Source: Catonia carolina
Taxonomy: Eukaryota > Arthropoda > Insecta > Hemiptera > Achilidae
Assembly (NCBI GenBank): GCA_035578175.1
Contig: JAQMRL010000021.1
Location: forward strand, 5,357,538 to 5,421,537
Reading direction: 5' to 3'
Length of the DNA stretch: 64,000 nt
A program made the position numbers and the translations under genes. Positions 1 to 9,748 of the stretch are shown here, piece by piece. Numbering within the stretch: position 1 is the first letter of the stretch; each line of letters begins with the position of its first letter. The notes below the pieces were generated by a model that searched no databases, was not told the origin of the DNA, and saw nothing but the letters and a program-made list of their open reading frames with translations.

Positions 1-204
1 CTTAGGAGCTAATGTACAACTTCATCCCTTAATCAAATGTTGATTTCATTCAATCATTTATAAAAAAAAAACAAAAATTTGTAAATATAATTAAGGGAAT
101 TTTAAAACGATTCCATAAAAAAATATAACCATTACGTATAAGATTAAAAAATTTTTTAAGGAAACTATTTTAACTATTTATTTTGTAAACCATTTCAACG
201 GTAC
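1..204. other. AT-rich sequence, nothing recognised
   Basis: Low-complexity A/T sequence with short poly-A runs. No open frame or repeat family seen elsewhere in the window was recognised. It lies upstream of the truncated end of HINE copy H1. Confidence 0.5.
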
Positions 205-814
205 CCGATTTTTCGCACGTTTTCGTGAGAAAAAAATAAACAGAAAATCGCTAATTAACGCTAAACTAAGTGTTTGAAAAAAAAATAATTAAAATAAAAC
301 TTGTAGGATTTTAAATTCTCTACAATTTTTATTATATAAATGTTTGCGCTAAAATGCATATTAAAGTCGCAATCTTAAAACAAAAGTTTTTTTACGTGAA
401 AACAGCCTCACCAAGAATTTCAGCGAATATGGCGCCTTACCTATCTTGTAAAGCATAAAAAAATTAGTAAACCGGGCGATTTTAAAAAATCGAAGGACCA
501 GTTTTTGAGAAAATCGCAAAAAAGTGAAAAATGACACGAATAAAGTACTACTTCCGGTTGACCGATTTTGATGAAAATGTTCGTGACGGGTTCGGTAGTG
601 GTATGTAACTTAAGTTCCAAGTTTCAAGTTCGTACGATGTTCCATTCTTGAGATATTTTGTACACACACACACACAGACCAATCGCTAAAAACATGTTTG
701 TGTGGGTTGAGGGGGTCTGTTTACATGTATAGTAGGTGAAGAGTGGATTTGTTAAAATCAACATGAAAACAATACTTTCCTTCCTATATATTCATATAGG
801 CAAGAGAAAGTAAA
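205..814 (-). mobile_element. HINE-like element H1, 3'-truncated
   Basis: Reverse-strand copy. The element start is at 814 (AAAGTAAAA, hairpin CCTATATATTCATATAGG at 783-800), followed by a short (CA)n tract at 662-676 and the core. The last third, including the 3' hairpin, is missing beyond the CACGTTTTCGTG palindrome near 217. This copy belongs to a subtype with the text CCCCCTCAACCCACAC in place of CCCCCTGAACCC. Confidence 0.88.
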
Positions 815-962
815 ATGAGACATCAGCGTTTTTGAAAAATTGCCGAGTTATTAACAGCAGTTCCTCTTCGATCTGCCTCATTAATTCATTTTCTGGTGCA
901 ATGGTGTGAGAAAACACTTTTTATATCAAAAAGCCCCATAGGAAAAAATAGCAAACAGACAA

Positions 963-1334
963 GTGTGGTCTGATTTTGTGAGTCTGGTGAAGCGGGTCAT
1001 CACGGATTCCTGGCAGGTAGAATGGACTGGCTCTCATGGCAACAAACTACGAGAAATAAAACCTATTGTTAAGCCTTGGCCTACATCACTGAGGACGAGC
1101 AGAAGGGAAGAGGCTGTCATCGCGCGACTTAGAATTGGGCACACCAGATTAACCCATGGGCATCTCATGACGTCTGGTGATGCTCCAGTTTGTGGCAGGT
1201 GTGATTGTCCTTTGACAGTCAAACATGTATTGGTTGATTGCGTCTGCTACGCAGCTCTGCGTCGGCGATTCAAGATTCCCTCTGAATTAAGGAATATACT
1301 CGGTGACGAAAGCCCTATTTTGGACGCGGCTTAG
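963..1334 (+). pseudogene. LINE ORF2 C-terminus (RNase H end plus zinc-knuckle-like motif)
   Basis: The frame encodes 123 codons ending at TAG. Residues about 45-63 read REEAVIARLRIGHTRLTHG, the hallmark of the region after the RNase H domain in I-clade and related LINEs. A cysteine-rich segment follows (C-x2-C, then LTVKH and C within about 18 residues), as in the Zn-binding C-terminus of these proteins. There is no upstream reverse transcriptase or endonuclease. The first codons lie inside the target duplication and the frame opens with GTG, so this is not a real start. It is a dead fragment; the stop is probably the natural ORF2 stop. Clade assignment is from motif memory only. Confidence 0.8.
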
Positions 1335-1766
1335 AAATTTTTACGATCGATCAGTGTATACAACAGTGTCTAATATATGTTCTATTACTTTTAGTTACCA
1401 TATTGTATGTGTTTTATATTAGTTATAAGTTTATATTCATATGTGTTCATGTTAAGTGGTCCCTTTACAGCCTTTTGTGACCTTTTATATCTGTGATATT
1501 TTCTCTTTTTTTTTAATGAAATTTTTAATTTTTGGGTTGTGATACTAGTTTTTAAGATTTTAATTACATAAGTATTAATGTGATTTCTGTGTTTTTCTTT
1601 CTAACTGTGATATTAAGTTTAAGTTTATGTGTTTATGTTTTGTGTGTTTTTAGAGTATTATAGCTTGTGATGTCTGTGATATTAGCTTATAAGATTTTAT
1701 TTATTATATATCAGGCGATGGTAACCTCGCCAAGGTTTTTCGCCTAAAAAAAAAAAAAGAAAAAAA
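970..1766 (+). mobile_element. LINE L1, 5'-truncated, with poly-A and target duplication
   Basis: The insertion is bounded by a 12-13 bp direct repeat, AGACAAGTGTGGT, at 957-969 and 1766-1778. It contains the end of a LINE coding region, a 3' untranslated stretch rich in T/G, a short hairpin (GGCGA...TCGCC near 1714-1732) and an A-rich tail at 1746-1766. The host sequence is a weak SINE-D remnant (D0). Long target duplication plus poly-A tail is the signature of target-primed reverse transcription. Confidence 0.85.
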
Positions 1767-1794
1767 GACAAGTGTGGTGATCTTGGAGGCCAGT

Positions 1795-1873
1795 CCATGA
1801 TGTGCATTTCAGAAGGCTGTCAGGCTAAAAAGCACACTTTTCAACTCAGTGAGAAAGTTAATGGTAAACCAAT
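1795..1873 (+). mobile_element. SINE-D fragment (D0), diverged
   Basis: The text matches the middle of SINE-D (GTGCATTTCAGAAGG..., ACTCAGTGAGAAAG..., AATGGTAAACC) with many differences. It is the target of LINE L1 on its left and is cut by HINE copy H2 on its right, so it is older than both. Confidence 0.55.
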
Positions 1874-1877
1874 AACT

Positions 1878-2031
1878 TTTTTACTTTCTCTTGCCTATAT
1901 GAATACATAGGAAGGAAAGTATTGTTTTCATGTCGATTTTAACAAATACACTCTTCACCTACTATACATGTAAACAGACCCCCTCAACCCACACAACACA
2001 TGTTTTTAGCTATTGGTATGTGTGTGTGTGT

Positions 2032-2062
<31 letters not shown>

Positions 2063-2560
2063 TGTGTTTGTATGTGTCTGTGTGTCCGTCTGTGTGTGAA
2101 CAGAATATCTCAAGAACGGAACATCGTACGAACTTGAAACTTAAGTTACATACCACTACCGAACCCAACACGAACATTTTCATCAAAATCGGTCAACCGG
2201 AAGTAGTAGTAACTTAGTTTATTCGTATAATGTTTCACTTTTTTGCGATTTTCTCAAAAACTGGTCTATTTTTAAAATCGCATGTTTACTCAGTTTTTTA
2301 TTCTCTACAAGATAAGATAGGTGCCATTTTTGCTGAAATTCTCGGTGAGGCTGTTTTTACGTAAAAACATAGTTTTTTTAAGATTACGGCTTTAATATAC
2401 AATTTAACGCAAAAATTTATATAATAAAAATTGTAGAGAATTACAAATTTTACAACTTTTATTTCAAACATTGTTTTGTATAACGCTTAGTTTAGCATTA
2501 ATTAGCGATTTTCTGTTTTTTTCTCACGAAAACGTGAGAAAAATCGATTTTTTTAACATT
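1878..2560 (+). mobile_element. HINE-like element H2, 5' two-thirds
   Basis: It begins in a T-run with ACTTTCTCTTGCC at 1882 and carries the start hairpin (with one change, GAATACATAGG). A (GT)n tract lies at 2019-2058. The core runs to the CACGAAAACGTG palindrome near 2525 and then jumps directly into H3. The 3' hairpin is missing. Confidence 0.88.
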
Positions 2561-3040
<480 letters not shown>

Positions 3041-3177
3041 ATTGAATTCAAATATTCAGAAAAAAACGTTTGTCGGTAGTTTGACGTCTGAAAGTTAACC
3101 AATAAAAGCATCTATGACTCTCGAAGTAAAACAAAATTTAAAAGAAAATTAATTAAAAGTTAATTAATTATCAAGAA

Positions 3178-3339
3178 ATGGCCACTAAAAATTCAAGTTT
3201 AGGTAAACAAATCAATTCTTACCCTCCTGTTACGCAATCTTATGTGAATTCAAAATCACCTCAGAAAAATGGTAGTAGATTTAAAATGAAGAACAAAAAA
3301 GCATTGTGTAACCAATGTCAATTACTATCGGTTTCATAA
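3178..3339 (+). CDS. Possible 53-codon open frame, unrecognised
   Basis: An ATG in good insect context (AAGAAATGG) opens a 53-codon frame ending TAA. The product is rich in Ser, Asn, Gln and Lys (it starts MATKNSSLGKQINSYPPV) and has a CNQC near its end. The last codons run into palindromic MITE sequence. I do not recognise it. It could be the start of a gene truncated by the MITE, a first exon or chance, and chance is most likely in AT-rich DNA. Confidence 0.2.
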   Translation: MATKNSSLGKQINSYPPVTQSYVNSKSPQKNGSRFKMKNKKALCNQCQLLSVS

Positions 3340-3768
3340 TGATAGACACTTGAGTTTGAACCCAAAGCATCTCCAAAACTATCAGTCGGATTTTAATGTA
3401 CTTTACATTAAAATTTAGCTCATTTTATTCTGCGTTGACCAATAATAAACATATATTTTTAATGTTGTGTGAAAATTGTCATATCGAGGTTGGAAACAAA
3501 AAAACCCCGGTTTTTTTTTGCTACGGCAACAAATTTCATGCATTTAGAAGCGTGTAAATCGACAATTATTTGACCGACAAATTTGAAATTTTAACACAAC
3601 ATAGACAATTATATTCTTACAGGGTGTACGAAATATCAAAATCGTTACGTTATTTAAATTTTAATTTATTAACAATATTTTGAACCTTTGCTATCTCGGT
3701 AACCGCTCAATCGTTCAGCACGAACAAACTATCGTTTTATACAGCGTACCAAAGTAGTGACAGATCTA

Positions 3769-4522
3769 TAGGGTGATTCAAAAAGAGCGCCGGTTTTGAT
3801 ATATCAAATTAAGAGATTTATTTTATTGAAAAACTGAAAATAAATACATCAACAAGTTCATCTTACCTTCCGATTTCATGTATGAAAAATGATGTCATGC
3901 ATGTGTCCTCCTCTACTGCGCTGGCACGCATCAACTCTGTCCGTGAAATTGGATATTACTGCACGACAAGTTTCGACATCCATTTGCCCGATAACCCGTC
4001 GAATTTCCTCCTTCAAGTCATTGATGTTTCGGGGTTTATTGGCATACACCAATGACTTCAGATGACCCCAAAGAGGAAAGTCACAAGGCGTCAAGTCACA
4101 CGACCTTGGTAGCCATTGATGGTCGGAATTACGAGAAATGATGCGATCCTGGAACCGTTCACGGAGCAACAACATTGTTTCTCGTGCAGCGTGACAGGTG
4201 GCACCATCCTGCTGAAACCACAACTCGTCAATGTCCATTCCATCCAAATGACGCCACAAAAACTCCCTAATCATCGTACGGTATCGGTCTCCATTTACTG
4301 TCACGGCTTGTCCTTCTTGATTTCCAAAAAAGTAAGGGCCGATGACACCGCCCGACCAAAAGCCGCACCAAACTGTCACTCGCTGTGCATACAAGAGAAA
4401 CTACAACTGAATCGTCAATCGGAATGTTCTCCAAAATAGAAATGAGGTCAAACAATGTTGCCAACCGATAAACAAAAATTTACCAGCCGTTTAAAAACCG
4501 GCGCTCTTTTTGAATCACCCTT
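3769..4522 (-). mobile_element. Mariner M1 (DD41D type), internally deleted
   Basis: Terminal inverted repeats of about 28 bp (AGGGTGATTCAAAAAGAGCG...) lie at 3770 and 4522 and TA dinucleotides flank the element (3767-3768, 4523-4524). At 754 bp it is too short for a full transposase, so it is a deletion derivative. It interrupts the left arm of a palindromic MITE. Its terminal AGGGTGATTCAAAA is shared with the palindromic MITEs in this window. Confidence 0.85.
3876..4394 (-). pseudogene. Mariner transposase C-terminal half (DD41D)
   Basis: The frame encodes 172 residues of an IS630-Tc1-mariner catalytic domain. It includes the WFQQDGATCH motif with the second catalytic Asp and LTPCDFPLWG with the third. 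I count 41 residues between them, which is the DD41D spacing. The first catalytic Asp and the N-terminal paired-type DNA-binding domain are absent; between 4395 and the right terminal repeat only a short out-of-frame remnant remains. The protein cannot be active, but the terminal repeats could still be used in trans. Confidence 0.85.
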
Positions 4523-4709
4523 TATTAATAACAGGAAATATTGATTTTAATGTTGGGGTAGAATTTTTTAAGTTTTGAAAAACAGACTGGGCCGTCGGAA
4601 TGTCTATCTGAGAGTAGCGCCCCCCCGCAAGGTCCTGTCTATTTTTCAAAATTAAAAAATTCTACCTCAACATTGACCAATCAATATTTCATGTTACTAA
4701 TAAATATTT

Positions 4710-5603
4710 CTGCCCATAATAGACAGGTGAAGTGTCAAATTATTTACACTCAATCTGTTCCGTGGCTGGGCTAAAATAAATAGTTCTGTTTCTTATCACA
4801 TGGTCAGCCAATTATATGACTGAATCATTTAACACGTTGACTGCTACGTGACCCTAATCTGTGTCACACTTGTCTTTAAAAATGGGCCACGTGCATCAAA
4901 AATGAGTCACAGTAGATGAGTGATTTTTAAGCCGGGTTTTGTGGTTTCAAAAGCCACAGCTTCAGAGAGTGACATTATACACTTAAGACTGTTTAAATAG
5001 TTGGTATTTGTCAAATAATAGGATCTTTCGTATACTGGTAGTTTTCTTTGTTGTCCTGTACTAGAATGTTGCTATTATTTTTCATTTTATTATTTCTTTT
5101 GCTTATTTCGGTTGAAAGAAATAGTCTAGAATACTTTGCAACTTAACCAATTATGTTTATTACTTTATTTATTGTGACGCAAAAATGGGTCAGATGGCTC
5201 TAAAATATAAAATCATTCCAGCAGGCCATGTGACCCAAAAGTGTGTCACAACATAATTTTACAAAAGTACGATGGCCCCGCTGTAAGTGTCACAAAATTT
5301 AGTGCGGCAGTCAACATGTTAAGAACAGAAGAGGTAGAGGTGTACTGTGACACTAATCGGAGTTATCTCCTCTGAAAGTAATGAATTTCATTATACAGTT
5401 GGACCCTGTGGTGAATGAAGTGAAGGTGTCATTTGCAGAGTGGAAAATACATGCTTTTCAGAGGGCCCGGCATGCTGATAAGCGTTACTTTTCCATTCAG
5501 TGAGTTGTGGCAATGGTAAACCACCTCACTCCTCGTTTTACTTAGTAAAACATCTACACGTTCAAATTAGCCTTCCGGCTGATGACCTAAACAACAACAA
5601 CAA
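4710..5603 (+). mobile_element. SINE-D copy D1, interrupted by a piggyBac-like MITE
   Basis: It is bounded by the 9 bp target duplication TAAATATTT (4701-4709 and 5604-5612). It starts with CTGCCCATAATAGACAGG and ends in an (AAC)n tail at 5590-5603. It carries the family's AATGGTAAACCACCTCACTC block and the GGTTCAAA motif near its end (here with TTCAAATTAG). The MITE at 4833-5318 sits precisely at a TTAA in the body. Confidence 0.88.
4833..5318. mobile_element. piggyBac-like MITE, 486 bp
   Basis: It is flanked by TTAA on both sides (4829-4832, 5319-5322), with imperfect terminal inverted repeats CACGTTGACTGC and GCAGTCAACATG. Removing it and one TTAA restores the SINE-D consensus. TTAA target duplication is diagnostic for the piggyBac superfamily. 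It has no coding frame and so is non-autonomous. Confidence 0.85.
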
Positions 5604-5732
5604 TAAATATTTGCACTAATTTTGTACGCTGAATAAAATGATAGTTTGCTCGTGTCAAACGATTAAGCGGTTACCGAGATAGGGTTCAAACTCGAGTTTA
5701 CACGATTATGAAACCGATAGTAATTTTTTTTT

Positions 5733-6557
5733 TTGCCCATATCGGGCAGGTGGAGTGTTAAATTAATTACAATCCATCTTTTATTTCCAAGGCTAAAAAA
5801 AAAATTCTGTTTCTTATCACAAAGTCAGCCAATTGTATGACTCAACTATTTAAGAACAGAAGAGGTGGAGGTGTAAAAGACACTAGTCAGAGTTATCTTC
5901 TCTGAGAGTAATGAATTTCATAATTATACAGCCAGACCCTGAGGTGAATGAAGTGAAGGTGCCATTTGCAGGGTTGAGAGTGGGTACTTTTCGGAGGGCC
6001 TGGCATCCTGATAAGCATACTCTTTCAACTCAGTGAGGAAGGCACGGTAAAGCACCTCATTAGTTCTCGTTTTTCCTTAGTAAAACCTCTAGAGGTTCAA
6101 TCCTGAATCCTGAATCCTGGTTGAGAGGGCTAAGAAGCCCTATGATGGCGACATCGTGTTAAGGAACACCTGGTCGCTCGGGGAACAATATAACAGAATA
6201 ATTGCAACCTCAAGAAATTTAGGGGGAATTTTATAGTTTAAATAGGAAATAGGATTCTGGTTCGTGGGACATTGGAACTGGGACTTGAAAGGAGGTAATT
6301 TATTTTTAGAAGTTATTTGTGGAAAATTTAAATTAAGGGACAAGTGGGTTTAAGAGCGGCTCTTTTATTTTATTTTATTTTTCAGTGGCCTTTTTTCAGT
6401 TTTGTGGGAGGTCTATTATCTTGGTGAGGGGAAGGCATGCATGTTACTGAACGTGGACTAAAGGTATAATTTAAGGTAGGGGTTAGTGTATGATTTCAGG
6501 GGAGACGGAAAATCTAGAGGTTCAATCCAGTGTTTCAGCTGTTGACCTTATCAACAG
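5733..6557 (+). mobile_element. SINE-D copy D2, interrupted
   Basis: It starts GCCCATATCGGGCAGG at 5735 and runs to TGTTGACCTTATCAACAG at about 6557. It is diverged from the other D copies, hence older. A 409 bp insertion at 6104-6512 interrupts it just after its GGTTCAATCC motif. Confidence 0.8.
6104..6512. mobile_element. Unidentified 409 bp insertion with 16 bp target duplication
   Basis: The exact 16 bp repeat TCTAGAGGTTCAATCC flanks the insert (6088-6103 and 6513-6528). The insert starts with a TGAATCC repeat, holds a TTTTATTTTATTTTA run near 6364-6382, and has no terminal inverted repeats or clear coding frame. A target duplication this long argues for retrotransposition, but there is no terminal poly-A. 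The family is not recognised. Confidence 0.7.
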
Positions 6558-7770
6558 TAATATCTTTACACCTGTACTTGTTCTGTTGTTAAATAACGGG
6601 TGTTTTATTAAGGAAGCAATCCTGATTATAAGAAGATAGACGTAATACAACAGTAAATTTTCTGTCCCCCAATCGGTATGTTGGCAACAGTGTACTCAAG
6701 GCCAACTACCTAGGACAGTTAAAATGTTCCAGTCAAGCATTAGTGTGGTAACAGAAGTCGTTTTGTTATATTGTGTCAGCAATGGTTTTTTCCAAGGAAG
6801 AACCGGGTGTTTTATTGAGAACGCAATCCTAATCATAAGAAGATACAAGTAATAAAATATTTTCATTCCAATTTGCTATTCATTTGTAAAATAATAATTT
6901 AGATTAATTAATAATTTCTGAAGTACGGAAAATAAAAATATGCCGTAGATTGTGACTTTTATTATAGGGTTGGGTTCTTAATAAAACACCCGGTTCTTCT
7001 TTGGAAAAATCATTGCTGACACAATATAACGAAACGACTGCTGTCACCACACTTATGCTTGACTGGAACATTTTAACTGTATTTGGTAGTTCACCTTGAC
7101 TGCACTTTTGCCAACATACCGGTTGGGGGGACAGAAAATTTACCGATTTATTACTTCTATCTTCTTATATTCAGGGTTGCGTCCTTAATAAAACACCCGG
7201 TTCTTCCTTGGTAATAACCATTGCTGACACAATATAACAAAACAACTGCTGTCACCACACTAATGCTTGACTGGAACATTTTAACTGTCTTAGTTAGTTG
7301 GCCTTGAGTACACTGTTGCCAACACATCGATTGGGGGACAGAAAATTTACCGGTTTATTACTTCTATCTTCTTATAATCAGGGTTACGTCCTTAATAAAC
7401 ACCCTTTTCTTTTTTGGAAAAAACCATTGCTGACACAATATAACGAAACGACTGCTGTCACCACACTAGTGCTTGACTGGAACATTTTAACTGTCTTAGG
7501 TAGTGTTGAGTGTTGTTTTAACTGTCTTAGTTAGTTGGCCTTGAGTACACTGTTGCCAACATACCGAATGGGGGACAGAAAGTTTACAGATGTATTACTT
7601 CTATCTTCTTATAATTAGGGTTGCGTCTTAATTAAAACACCCGTTATTTCAGTCATATTGTAACCATGCGATAAAAAACGGAACTATGTTTTACAGCCCT
7701 GGAACTAACAGATGGAATATAAATAATTTATGTATCCGCCTGTTGTATTGGGCGTATGTGCATACATACA
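6558..7770 (-). mobile_element. SINE-D copy D3, split by foldback element
   Basis: The reverse-strand SINE-D text TTTACACCTGTACTTGTTCTG at about 6562 continues after the foldback element with TTTCAGTCAT and GTAACCATGCGATAA near 7650-7680. It ends close to CGCCTGTTGTATTGGGC at 7767. It is diverged, and only its 5' part (distal on this strand) is present. Confidence 0.65.
6597..7650. mobile_element. Foldback element with tandem-repeat arms
   Basis: It begins CGGGTGTTTTATTAAGG and ends TTAAAACACCCG. The right arm is three tandem units of about 215 bp (about 6975-7190, 7190-7403, 7403-7645). Each runs from a terminal-like AACACCCGGTTCTT through TTGCTGACACAATATAAC to TTATTACTTCTATCTTCTTA. The left arm is one inverted unit (6597-6845). 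The third right unit has an extra partial duplication (GTTTTAACTGTCTTAG, 7513-7530). No coding frame is seen. The layout resembles FB-type transposons, whose arms are tandem repeats. Confidence 0.75.
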
Positions 7771-8025
7771 AATGAATATACAAATAGGGCTACAATTAAT
7801 GAAATACAATAAAAAATTGAGTGCATAAAGTTGTCCTCCGTTAGTAATACAAATATGGGCGTGACATTTTATTCAGACCCTTGTTTATAAAAAATCCATG
7901 TAAACTGGTTTGTTGCAGTTAATTGCATACGAATTTTCTTGCAGGTCAACTGCGTTATATAACAATATTCTTTAACAACCCAGAACAAACTTTGGTCTAC
8001 CGTACGAAAATATTTTTATTTTATT
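7771..8025. other. Unassigned AT-rich sequence
   Basis: No repeat family used elsewhere in the window and no convincing frame was recognised here. Confidence 0.4.
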
Positions 8026-8987
8026 TTTACTTTCTCTTGCCTATATGAATATACATGTATAAGAAGGAAAGTATTGTTTTCATGTCGATTTTTCGAAATT
8101 GAGTTTTCACCGGATCTACACGTATTCAGACCCCCTGAACCCAAAAAACACGTTTTTAGCGATTGGTCTGTGTGTGTGTGTGTGTGCGCGTGCGCGCGCG
8201 CGCGTGTGTGCGTGTGTGCGTGTGTGTGGGTGCGCGCGCGCGCGTGTGTGTGTGTGTACGAACTTTAAACTCAAAACTTGAGTTACATACCACTACCGGA
8301 CCCGGCACGAACATTTTCATCAAAATCGGTCAACCGGAAGTAGTAGTTTATTCGTGTCATTTTTCACTTTTTTGCGATTTTCTCAAAAACTGGTCCTAAG
8401 ATTTTTTTAAAAATCGCCTGATTTACCCAATATTTTATTCTCTACAAGATAGGGTAGGCGTCATGTAGGCCCTAAGCTGAAATTCTGGGTGAGGCTGTTT
8501 TCACGTAAAAACATAGTTTTCTTAAGATTACGGCTTTAATAATAATTTAGAGCAAAAATATACATAATAAAAGTTTTAGAGAATTTAAAATTCTACAACT
8601 TTTATTTCAAACATTTGTTTGTAAAACGCTTAGTTTAGCGGTAATTAGCGATTTTCTGTTTTTTTCTCACGAAAACGTGTAAAAAATTGATTTTTTTAAA
8701 GATTTCGGCCTTAGTATGCATTTTACGACAAAAGTGTATATAATTAAATTTATAGAAAATTAAAAGATCTACAACTTTTAGTTCAAGCATTTTTCTCTAC
8801 AGAGCCTAGTTTAGCGTGAAAGAGTGATTTTCTATATTTTTAAGCCAAACTGAGGTCTATTTTCATTTTGCGTCTTTTATTCATGATTAAAATAAGGTTA
8901 TGTTTGTTGAGGTTAGTTTTTTGTTTATTTCTAATGTTTTAATACTCATTTTAGGTTAAGTTGTAAGCTGTGTGTTTCACACCAGAT
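8026..8987 (+). mobile_element. HINE-like element H4, near full length
   Basis: The start is intact (ACTTTCTCTTGCC at 8029) with an altered hairpin (CCTATATGAATATACATGTAT). The microsatellite at 8167-8256 mixes GT with long CG runs. The core is complete. At the 3' end about 40 bp including GGCAAGAGAAAGT are deleted, leaving GTGTGTTTCACACCAGAT. Confidence 0.92.
8167..8256 (+). repeat. Alternating (GT)n/(GC)n microsatellite
   Basis: Pure purine-pyrimidine alternation with blocks of GCGCGCGCGC. It occupies the fixed microsatellite position of H4. Open frames across it encode only Val-Cys-Ala-Arg repeats. Confidence 0.95.
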
Positions 8988-9002
8988 CGCTTTAGTATTA
9001 GC

Positions 9003-9352
9003 TATTTAACAGCTGATTTTCGGAGACGAAGGTTCCTGGTTCAAATCCTAGTAAAGGTAGTTACTTTTATACGGATTTGAATACTAGACAATGGTTACCG
9101 GTGTACTTTGATGGTTGGGGTTTAATTAACCATACTCTCTCAGGAACGGTCGGCCTGGGTCTGTACAAGACTTCATCTCATATATACGTCATACACATCA
9201 TCTTCATTTCCGTCTGCATTAGCAGTAATTGCAGAACAGTCGGACGTTAAACAAAAAAAAAAAAAAAAATCTTCATTTCATTAGGTCATGGGGTTGCTTA
9301 TTTTTCTCAATTGAACAGATTGCAACGTACACAAATTAGGAATAAAAAAAAA
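9003..9352 (+). mobile_element. SINE-A copy A1, 5'-truncated, with nested SINE-B tail
   Basis: It lacks the box A head and starts at the TTTAACAGCTGATTTTCGGA segment. Box B-like GGTTCAAATCC is at 9039-9049. The tail ends TTGCAACGTACACAAATTAGG plus A-run. It is interrupted by a 58 bp SINE-B tail. Confidence 0.85.
9211..9268 (+). mobile_element. SINE-B 3' tail only (B1)
   Basis: Only the last part of SINE-B (CGTCTGCATTAGCAGTAATT to TTAAAC plus poly-A) is present. An 11 bp target duplication, ATCTTCATTTC, flanks it at 9200-9210 and 9269-9279. It is a very short 5'-truncated retro-insertion into SINE-A. Confidence 0.85.
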
Positions 9353-9360
9353 CAGACAAA

Positions 9361-9578
9361 TTTTACTTTCTTTTGCCATGTAGGCCTAACTGGTGACTTT
9401 CTGTTTTTCCATGAAAATTTGTAAAAAAACGAATTTTTTAAGGATTTCGGCTGTAGTATTTTTGAGACTAGTTTTTTGTTTATTTCAAAAGTTTTATTAC
9501 TAATGTTCGGTTACATAGTTCATTATTTGCATTGGCAAGAGAAAGTCGTGTGGGTGTTTCACACCAGATTTTTTTTTT
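9361..9578 (+). mobile_element. HINE-like element H5, short internally deleted form
   Basis: Both ends are present (ACTTTCTTTTGCC at 9364; GGCAAGAGAAAGT and the 3' hairpin at 9533-9570), but only about 218 bp remains. The microsatellite and most of the core are gone. It shows that both termini can persist on a very short element. Confidence 0.85.
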
Positions 9579-9686
9579 CTCGATTTCATTAATCAAAGTT
9601 CGAATGTAGTTTACTCTGTGTTGTTATATAACACAGTTGACCCGTAGAGAATTTGTATGCAATAACCTGTAACTACCAGGCCTATA

Positions 9687-9741
9687 CCAGGTGATTCAAA
9701 ACTACGGCAATCTCTTGGGATCTCATTCTATAGCTAAAAAA
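9687..9741 (+). mobile_element. Palindromic MITE 2 left-end fragment
   Basis: It reads CCAGGTGATTCAAAACTACGG and continues as MITE 2 (37608-37660) to TATAGCTAAAAA. HINE copy H6 begins directly in the A-run. The far end is not present. Confidence 0.75.
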
Positions 9742-9748
9742 AAAAAAA

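Larger units (their letters stand above)
3322..5731. repeat. Large imperfect palindromic MITE, heavily interrupted
   Basis: Sequence near 3670-3750 (TATCTCGGTAACCGCT...) is the reverse complement of 5630-5700. The inner arms at about 4524-4600 and 4625-4703 also pair, giving a centre near 4610. The left arm is interrupted by mariner M1 and the right arm by SINE-D1. A TACAGGGTGTACGAAA end lies at about 3619 on the left; the right end is cut by SINE-D2 near 5732. A block at 3322-3376 also matches the reverse complement of the outer right arm, so the structure is not a simple pair. Confidence 0.6.

Noticed and set aside
49..814. H1 as a possible telomeric or satellite repeat
   Set aside because: The same unit is dispersed on both strands with defined ends; it is an interspersed element, not a satellite.
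6975..7645. CRISPR-like array from regularly spaced repeats
   Set aside because: Units are about 215 bp direct repeats without short repeats and unique spacers; it is the arm of a foldback element.
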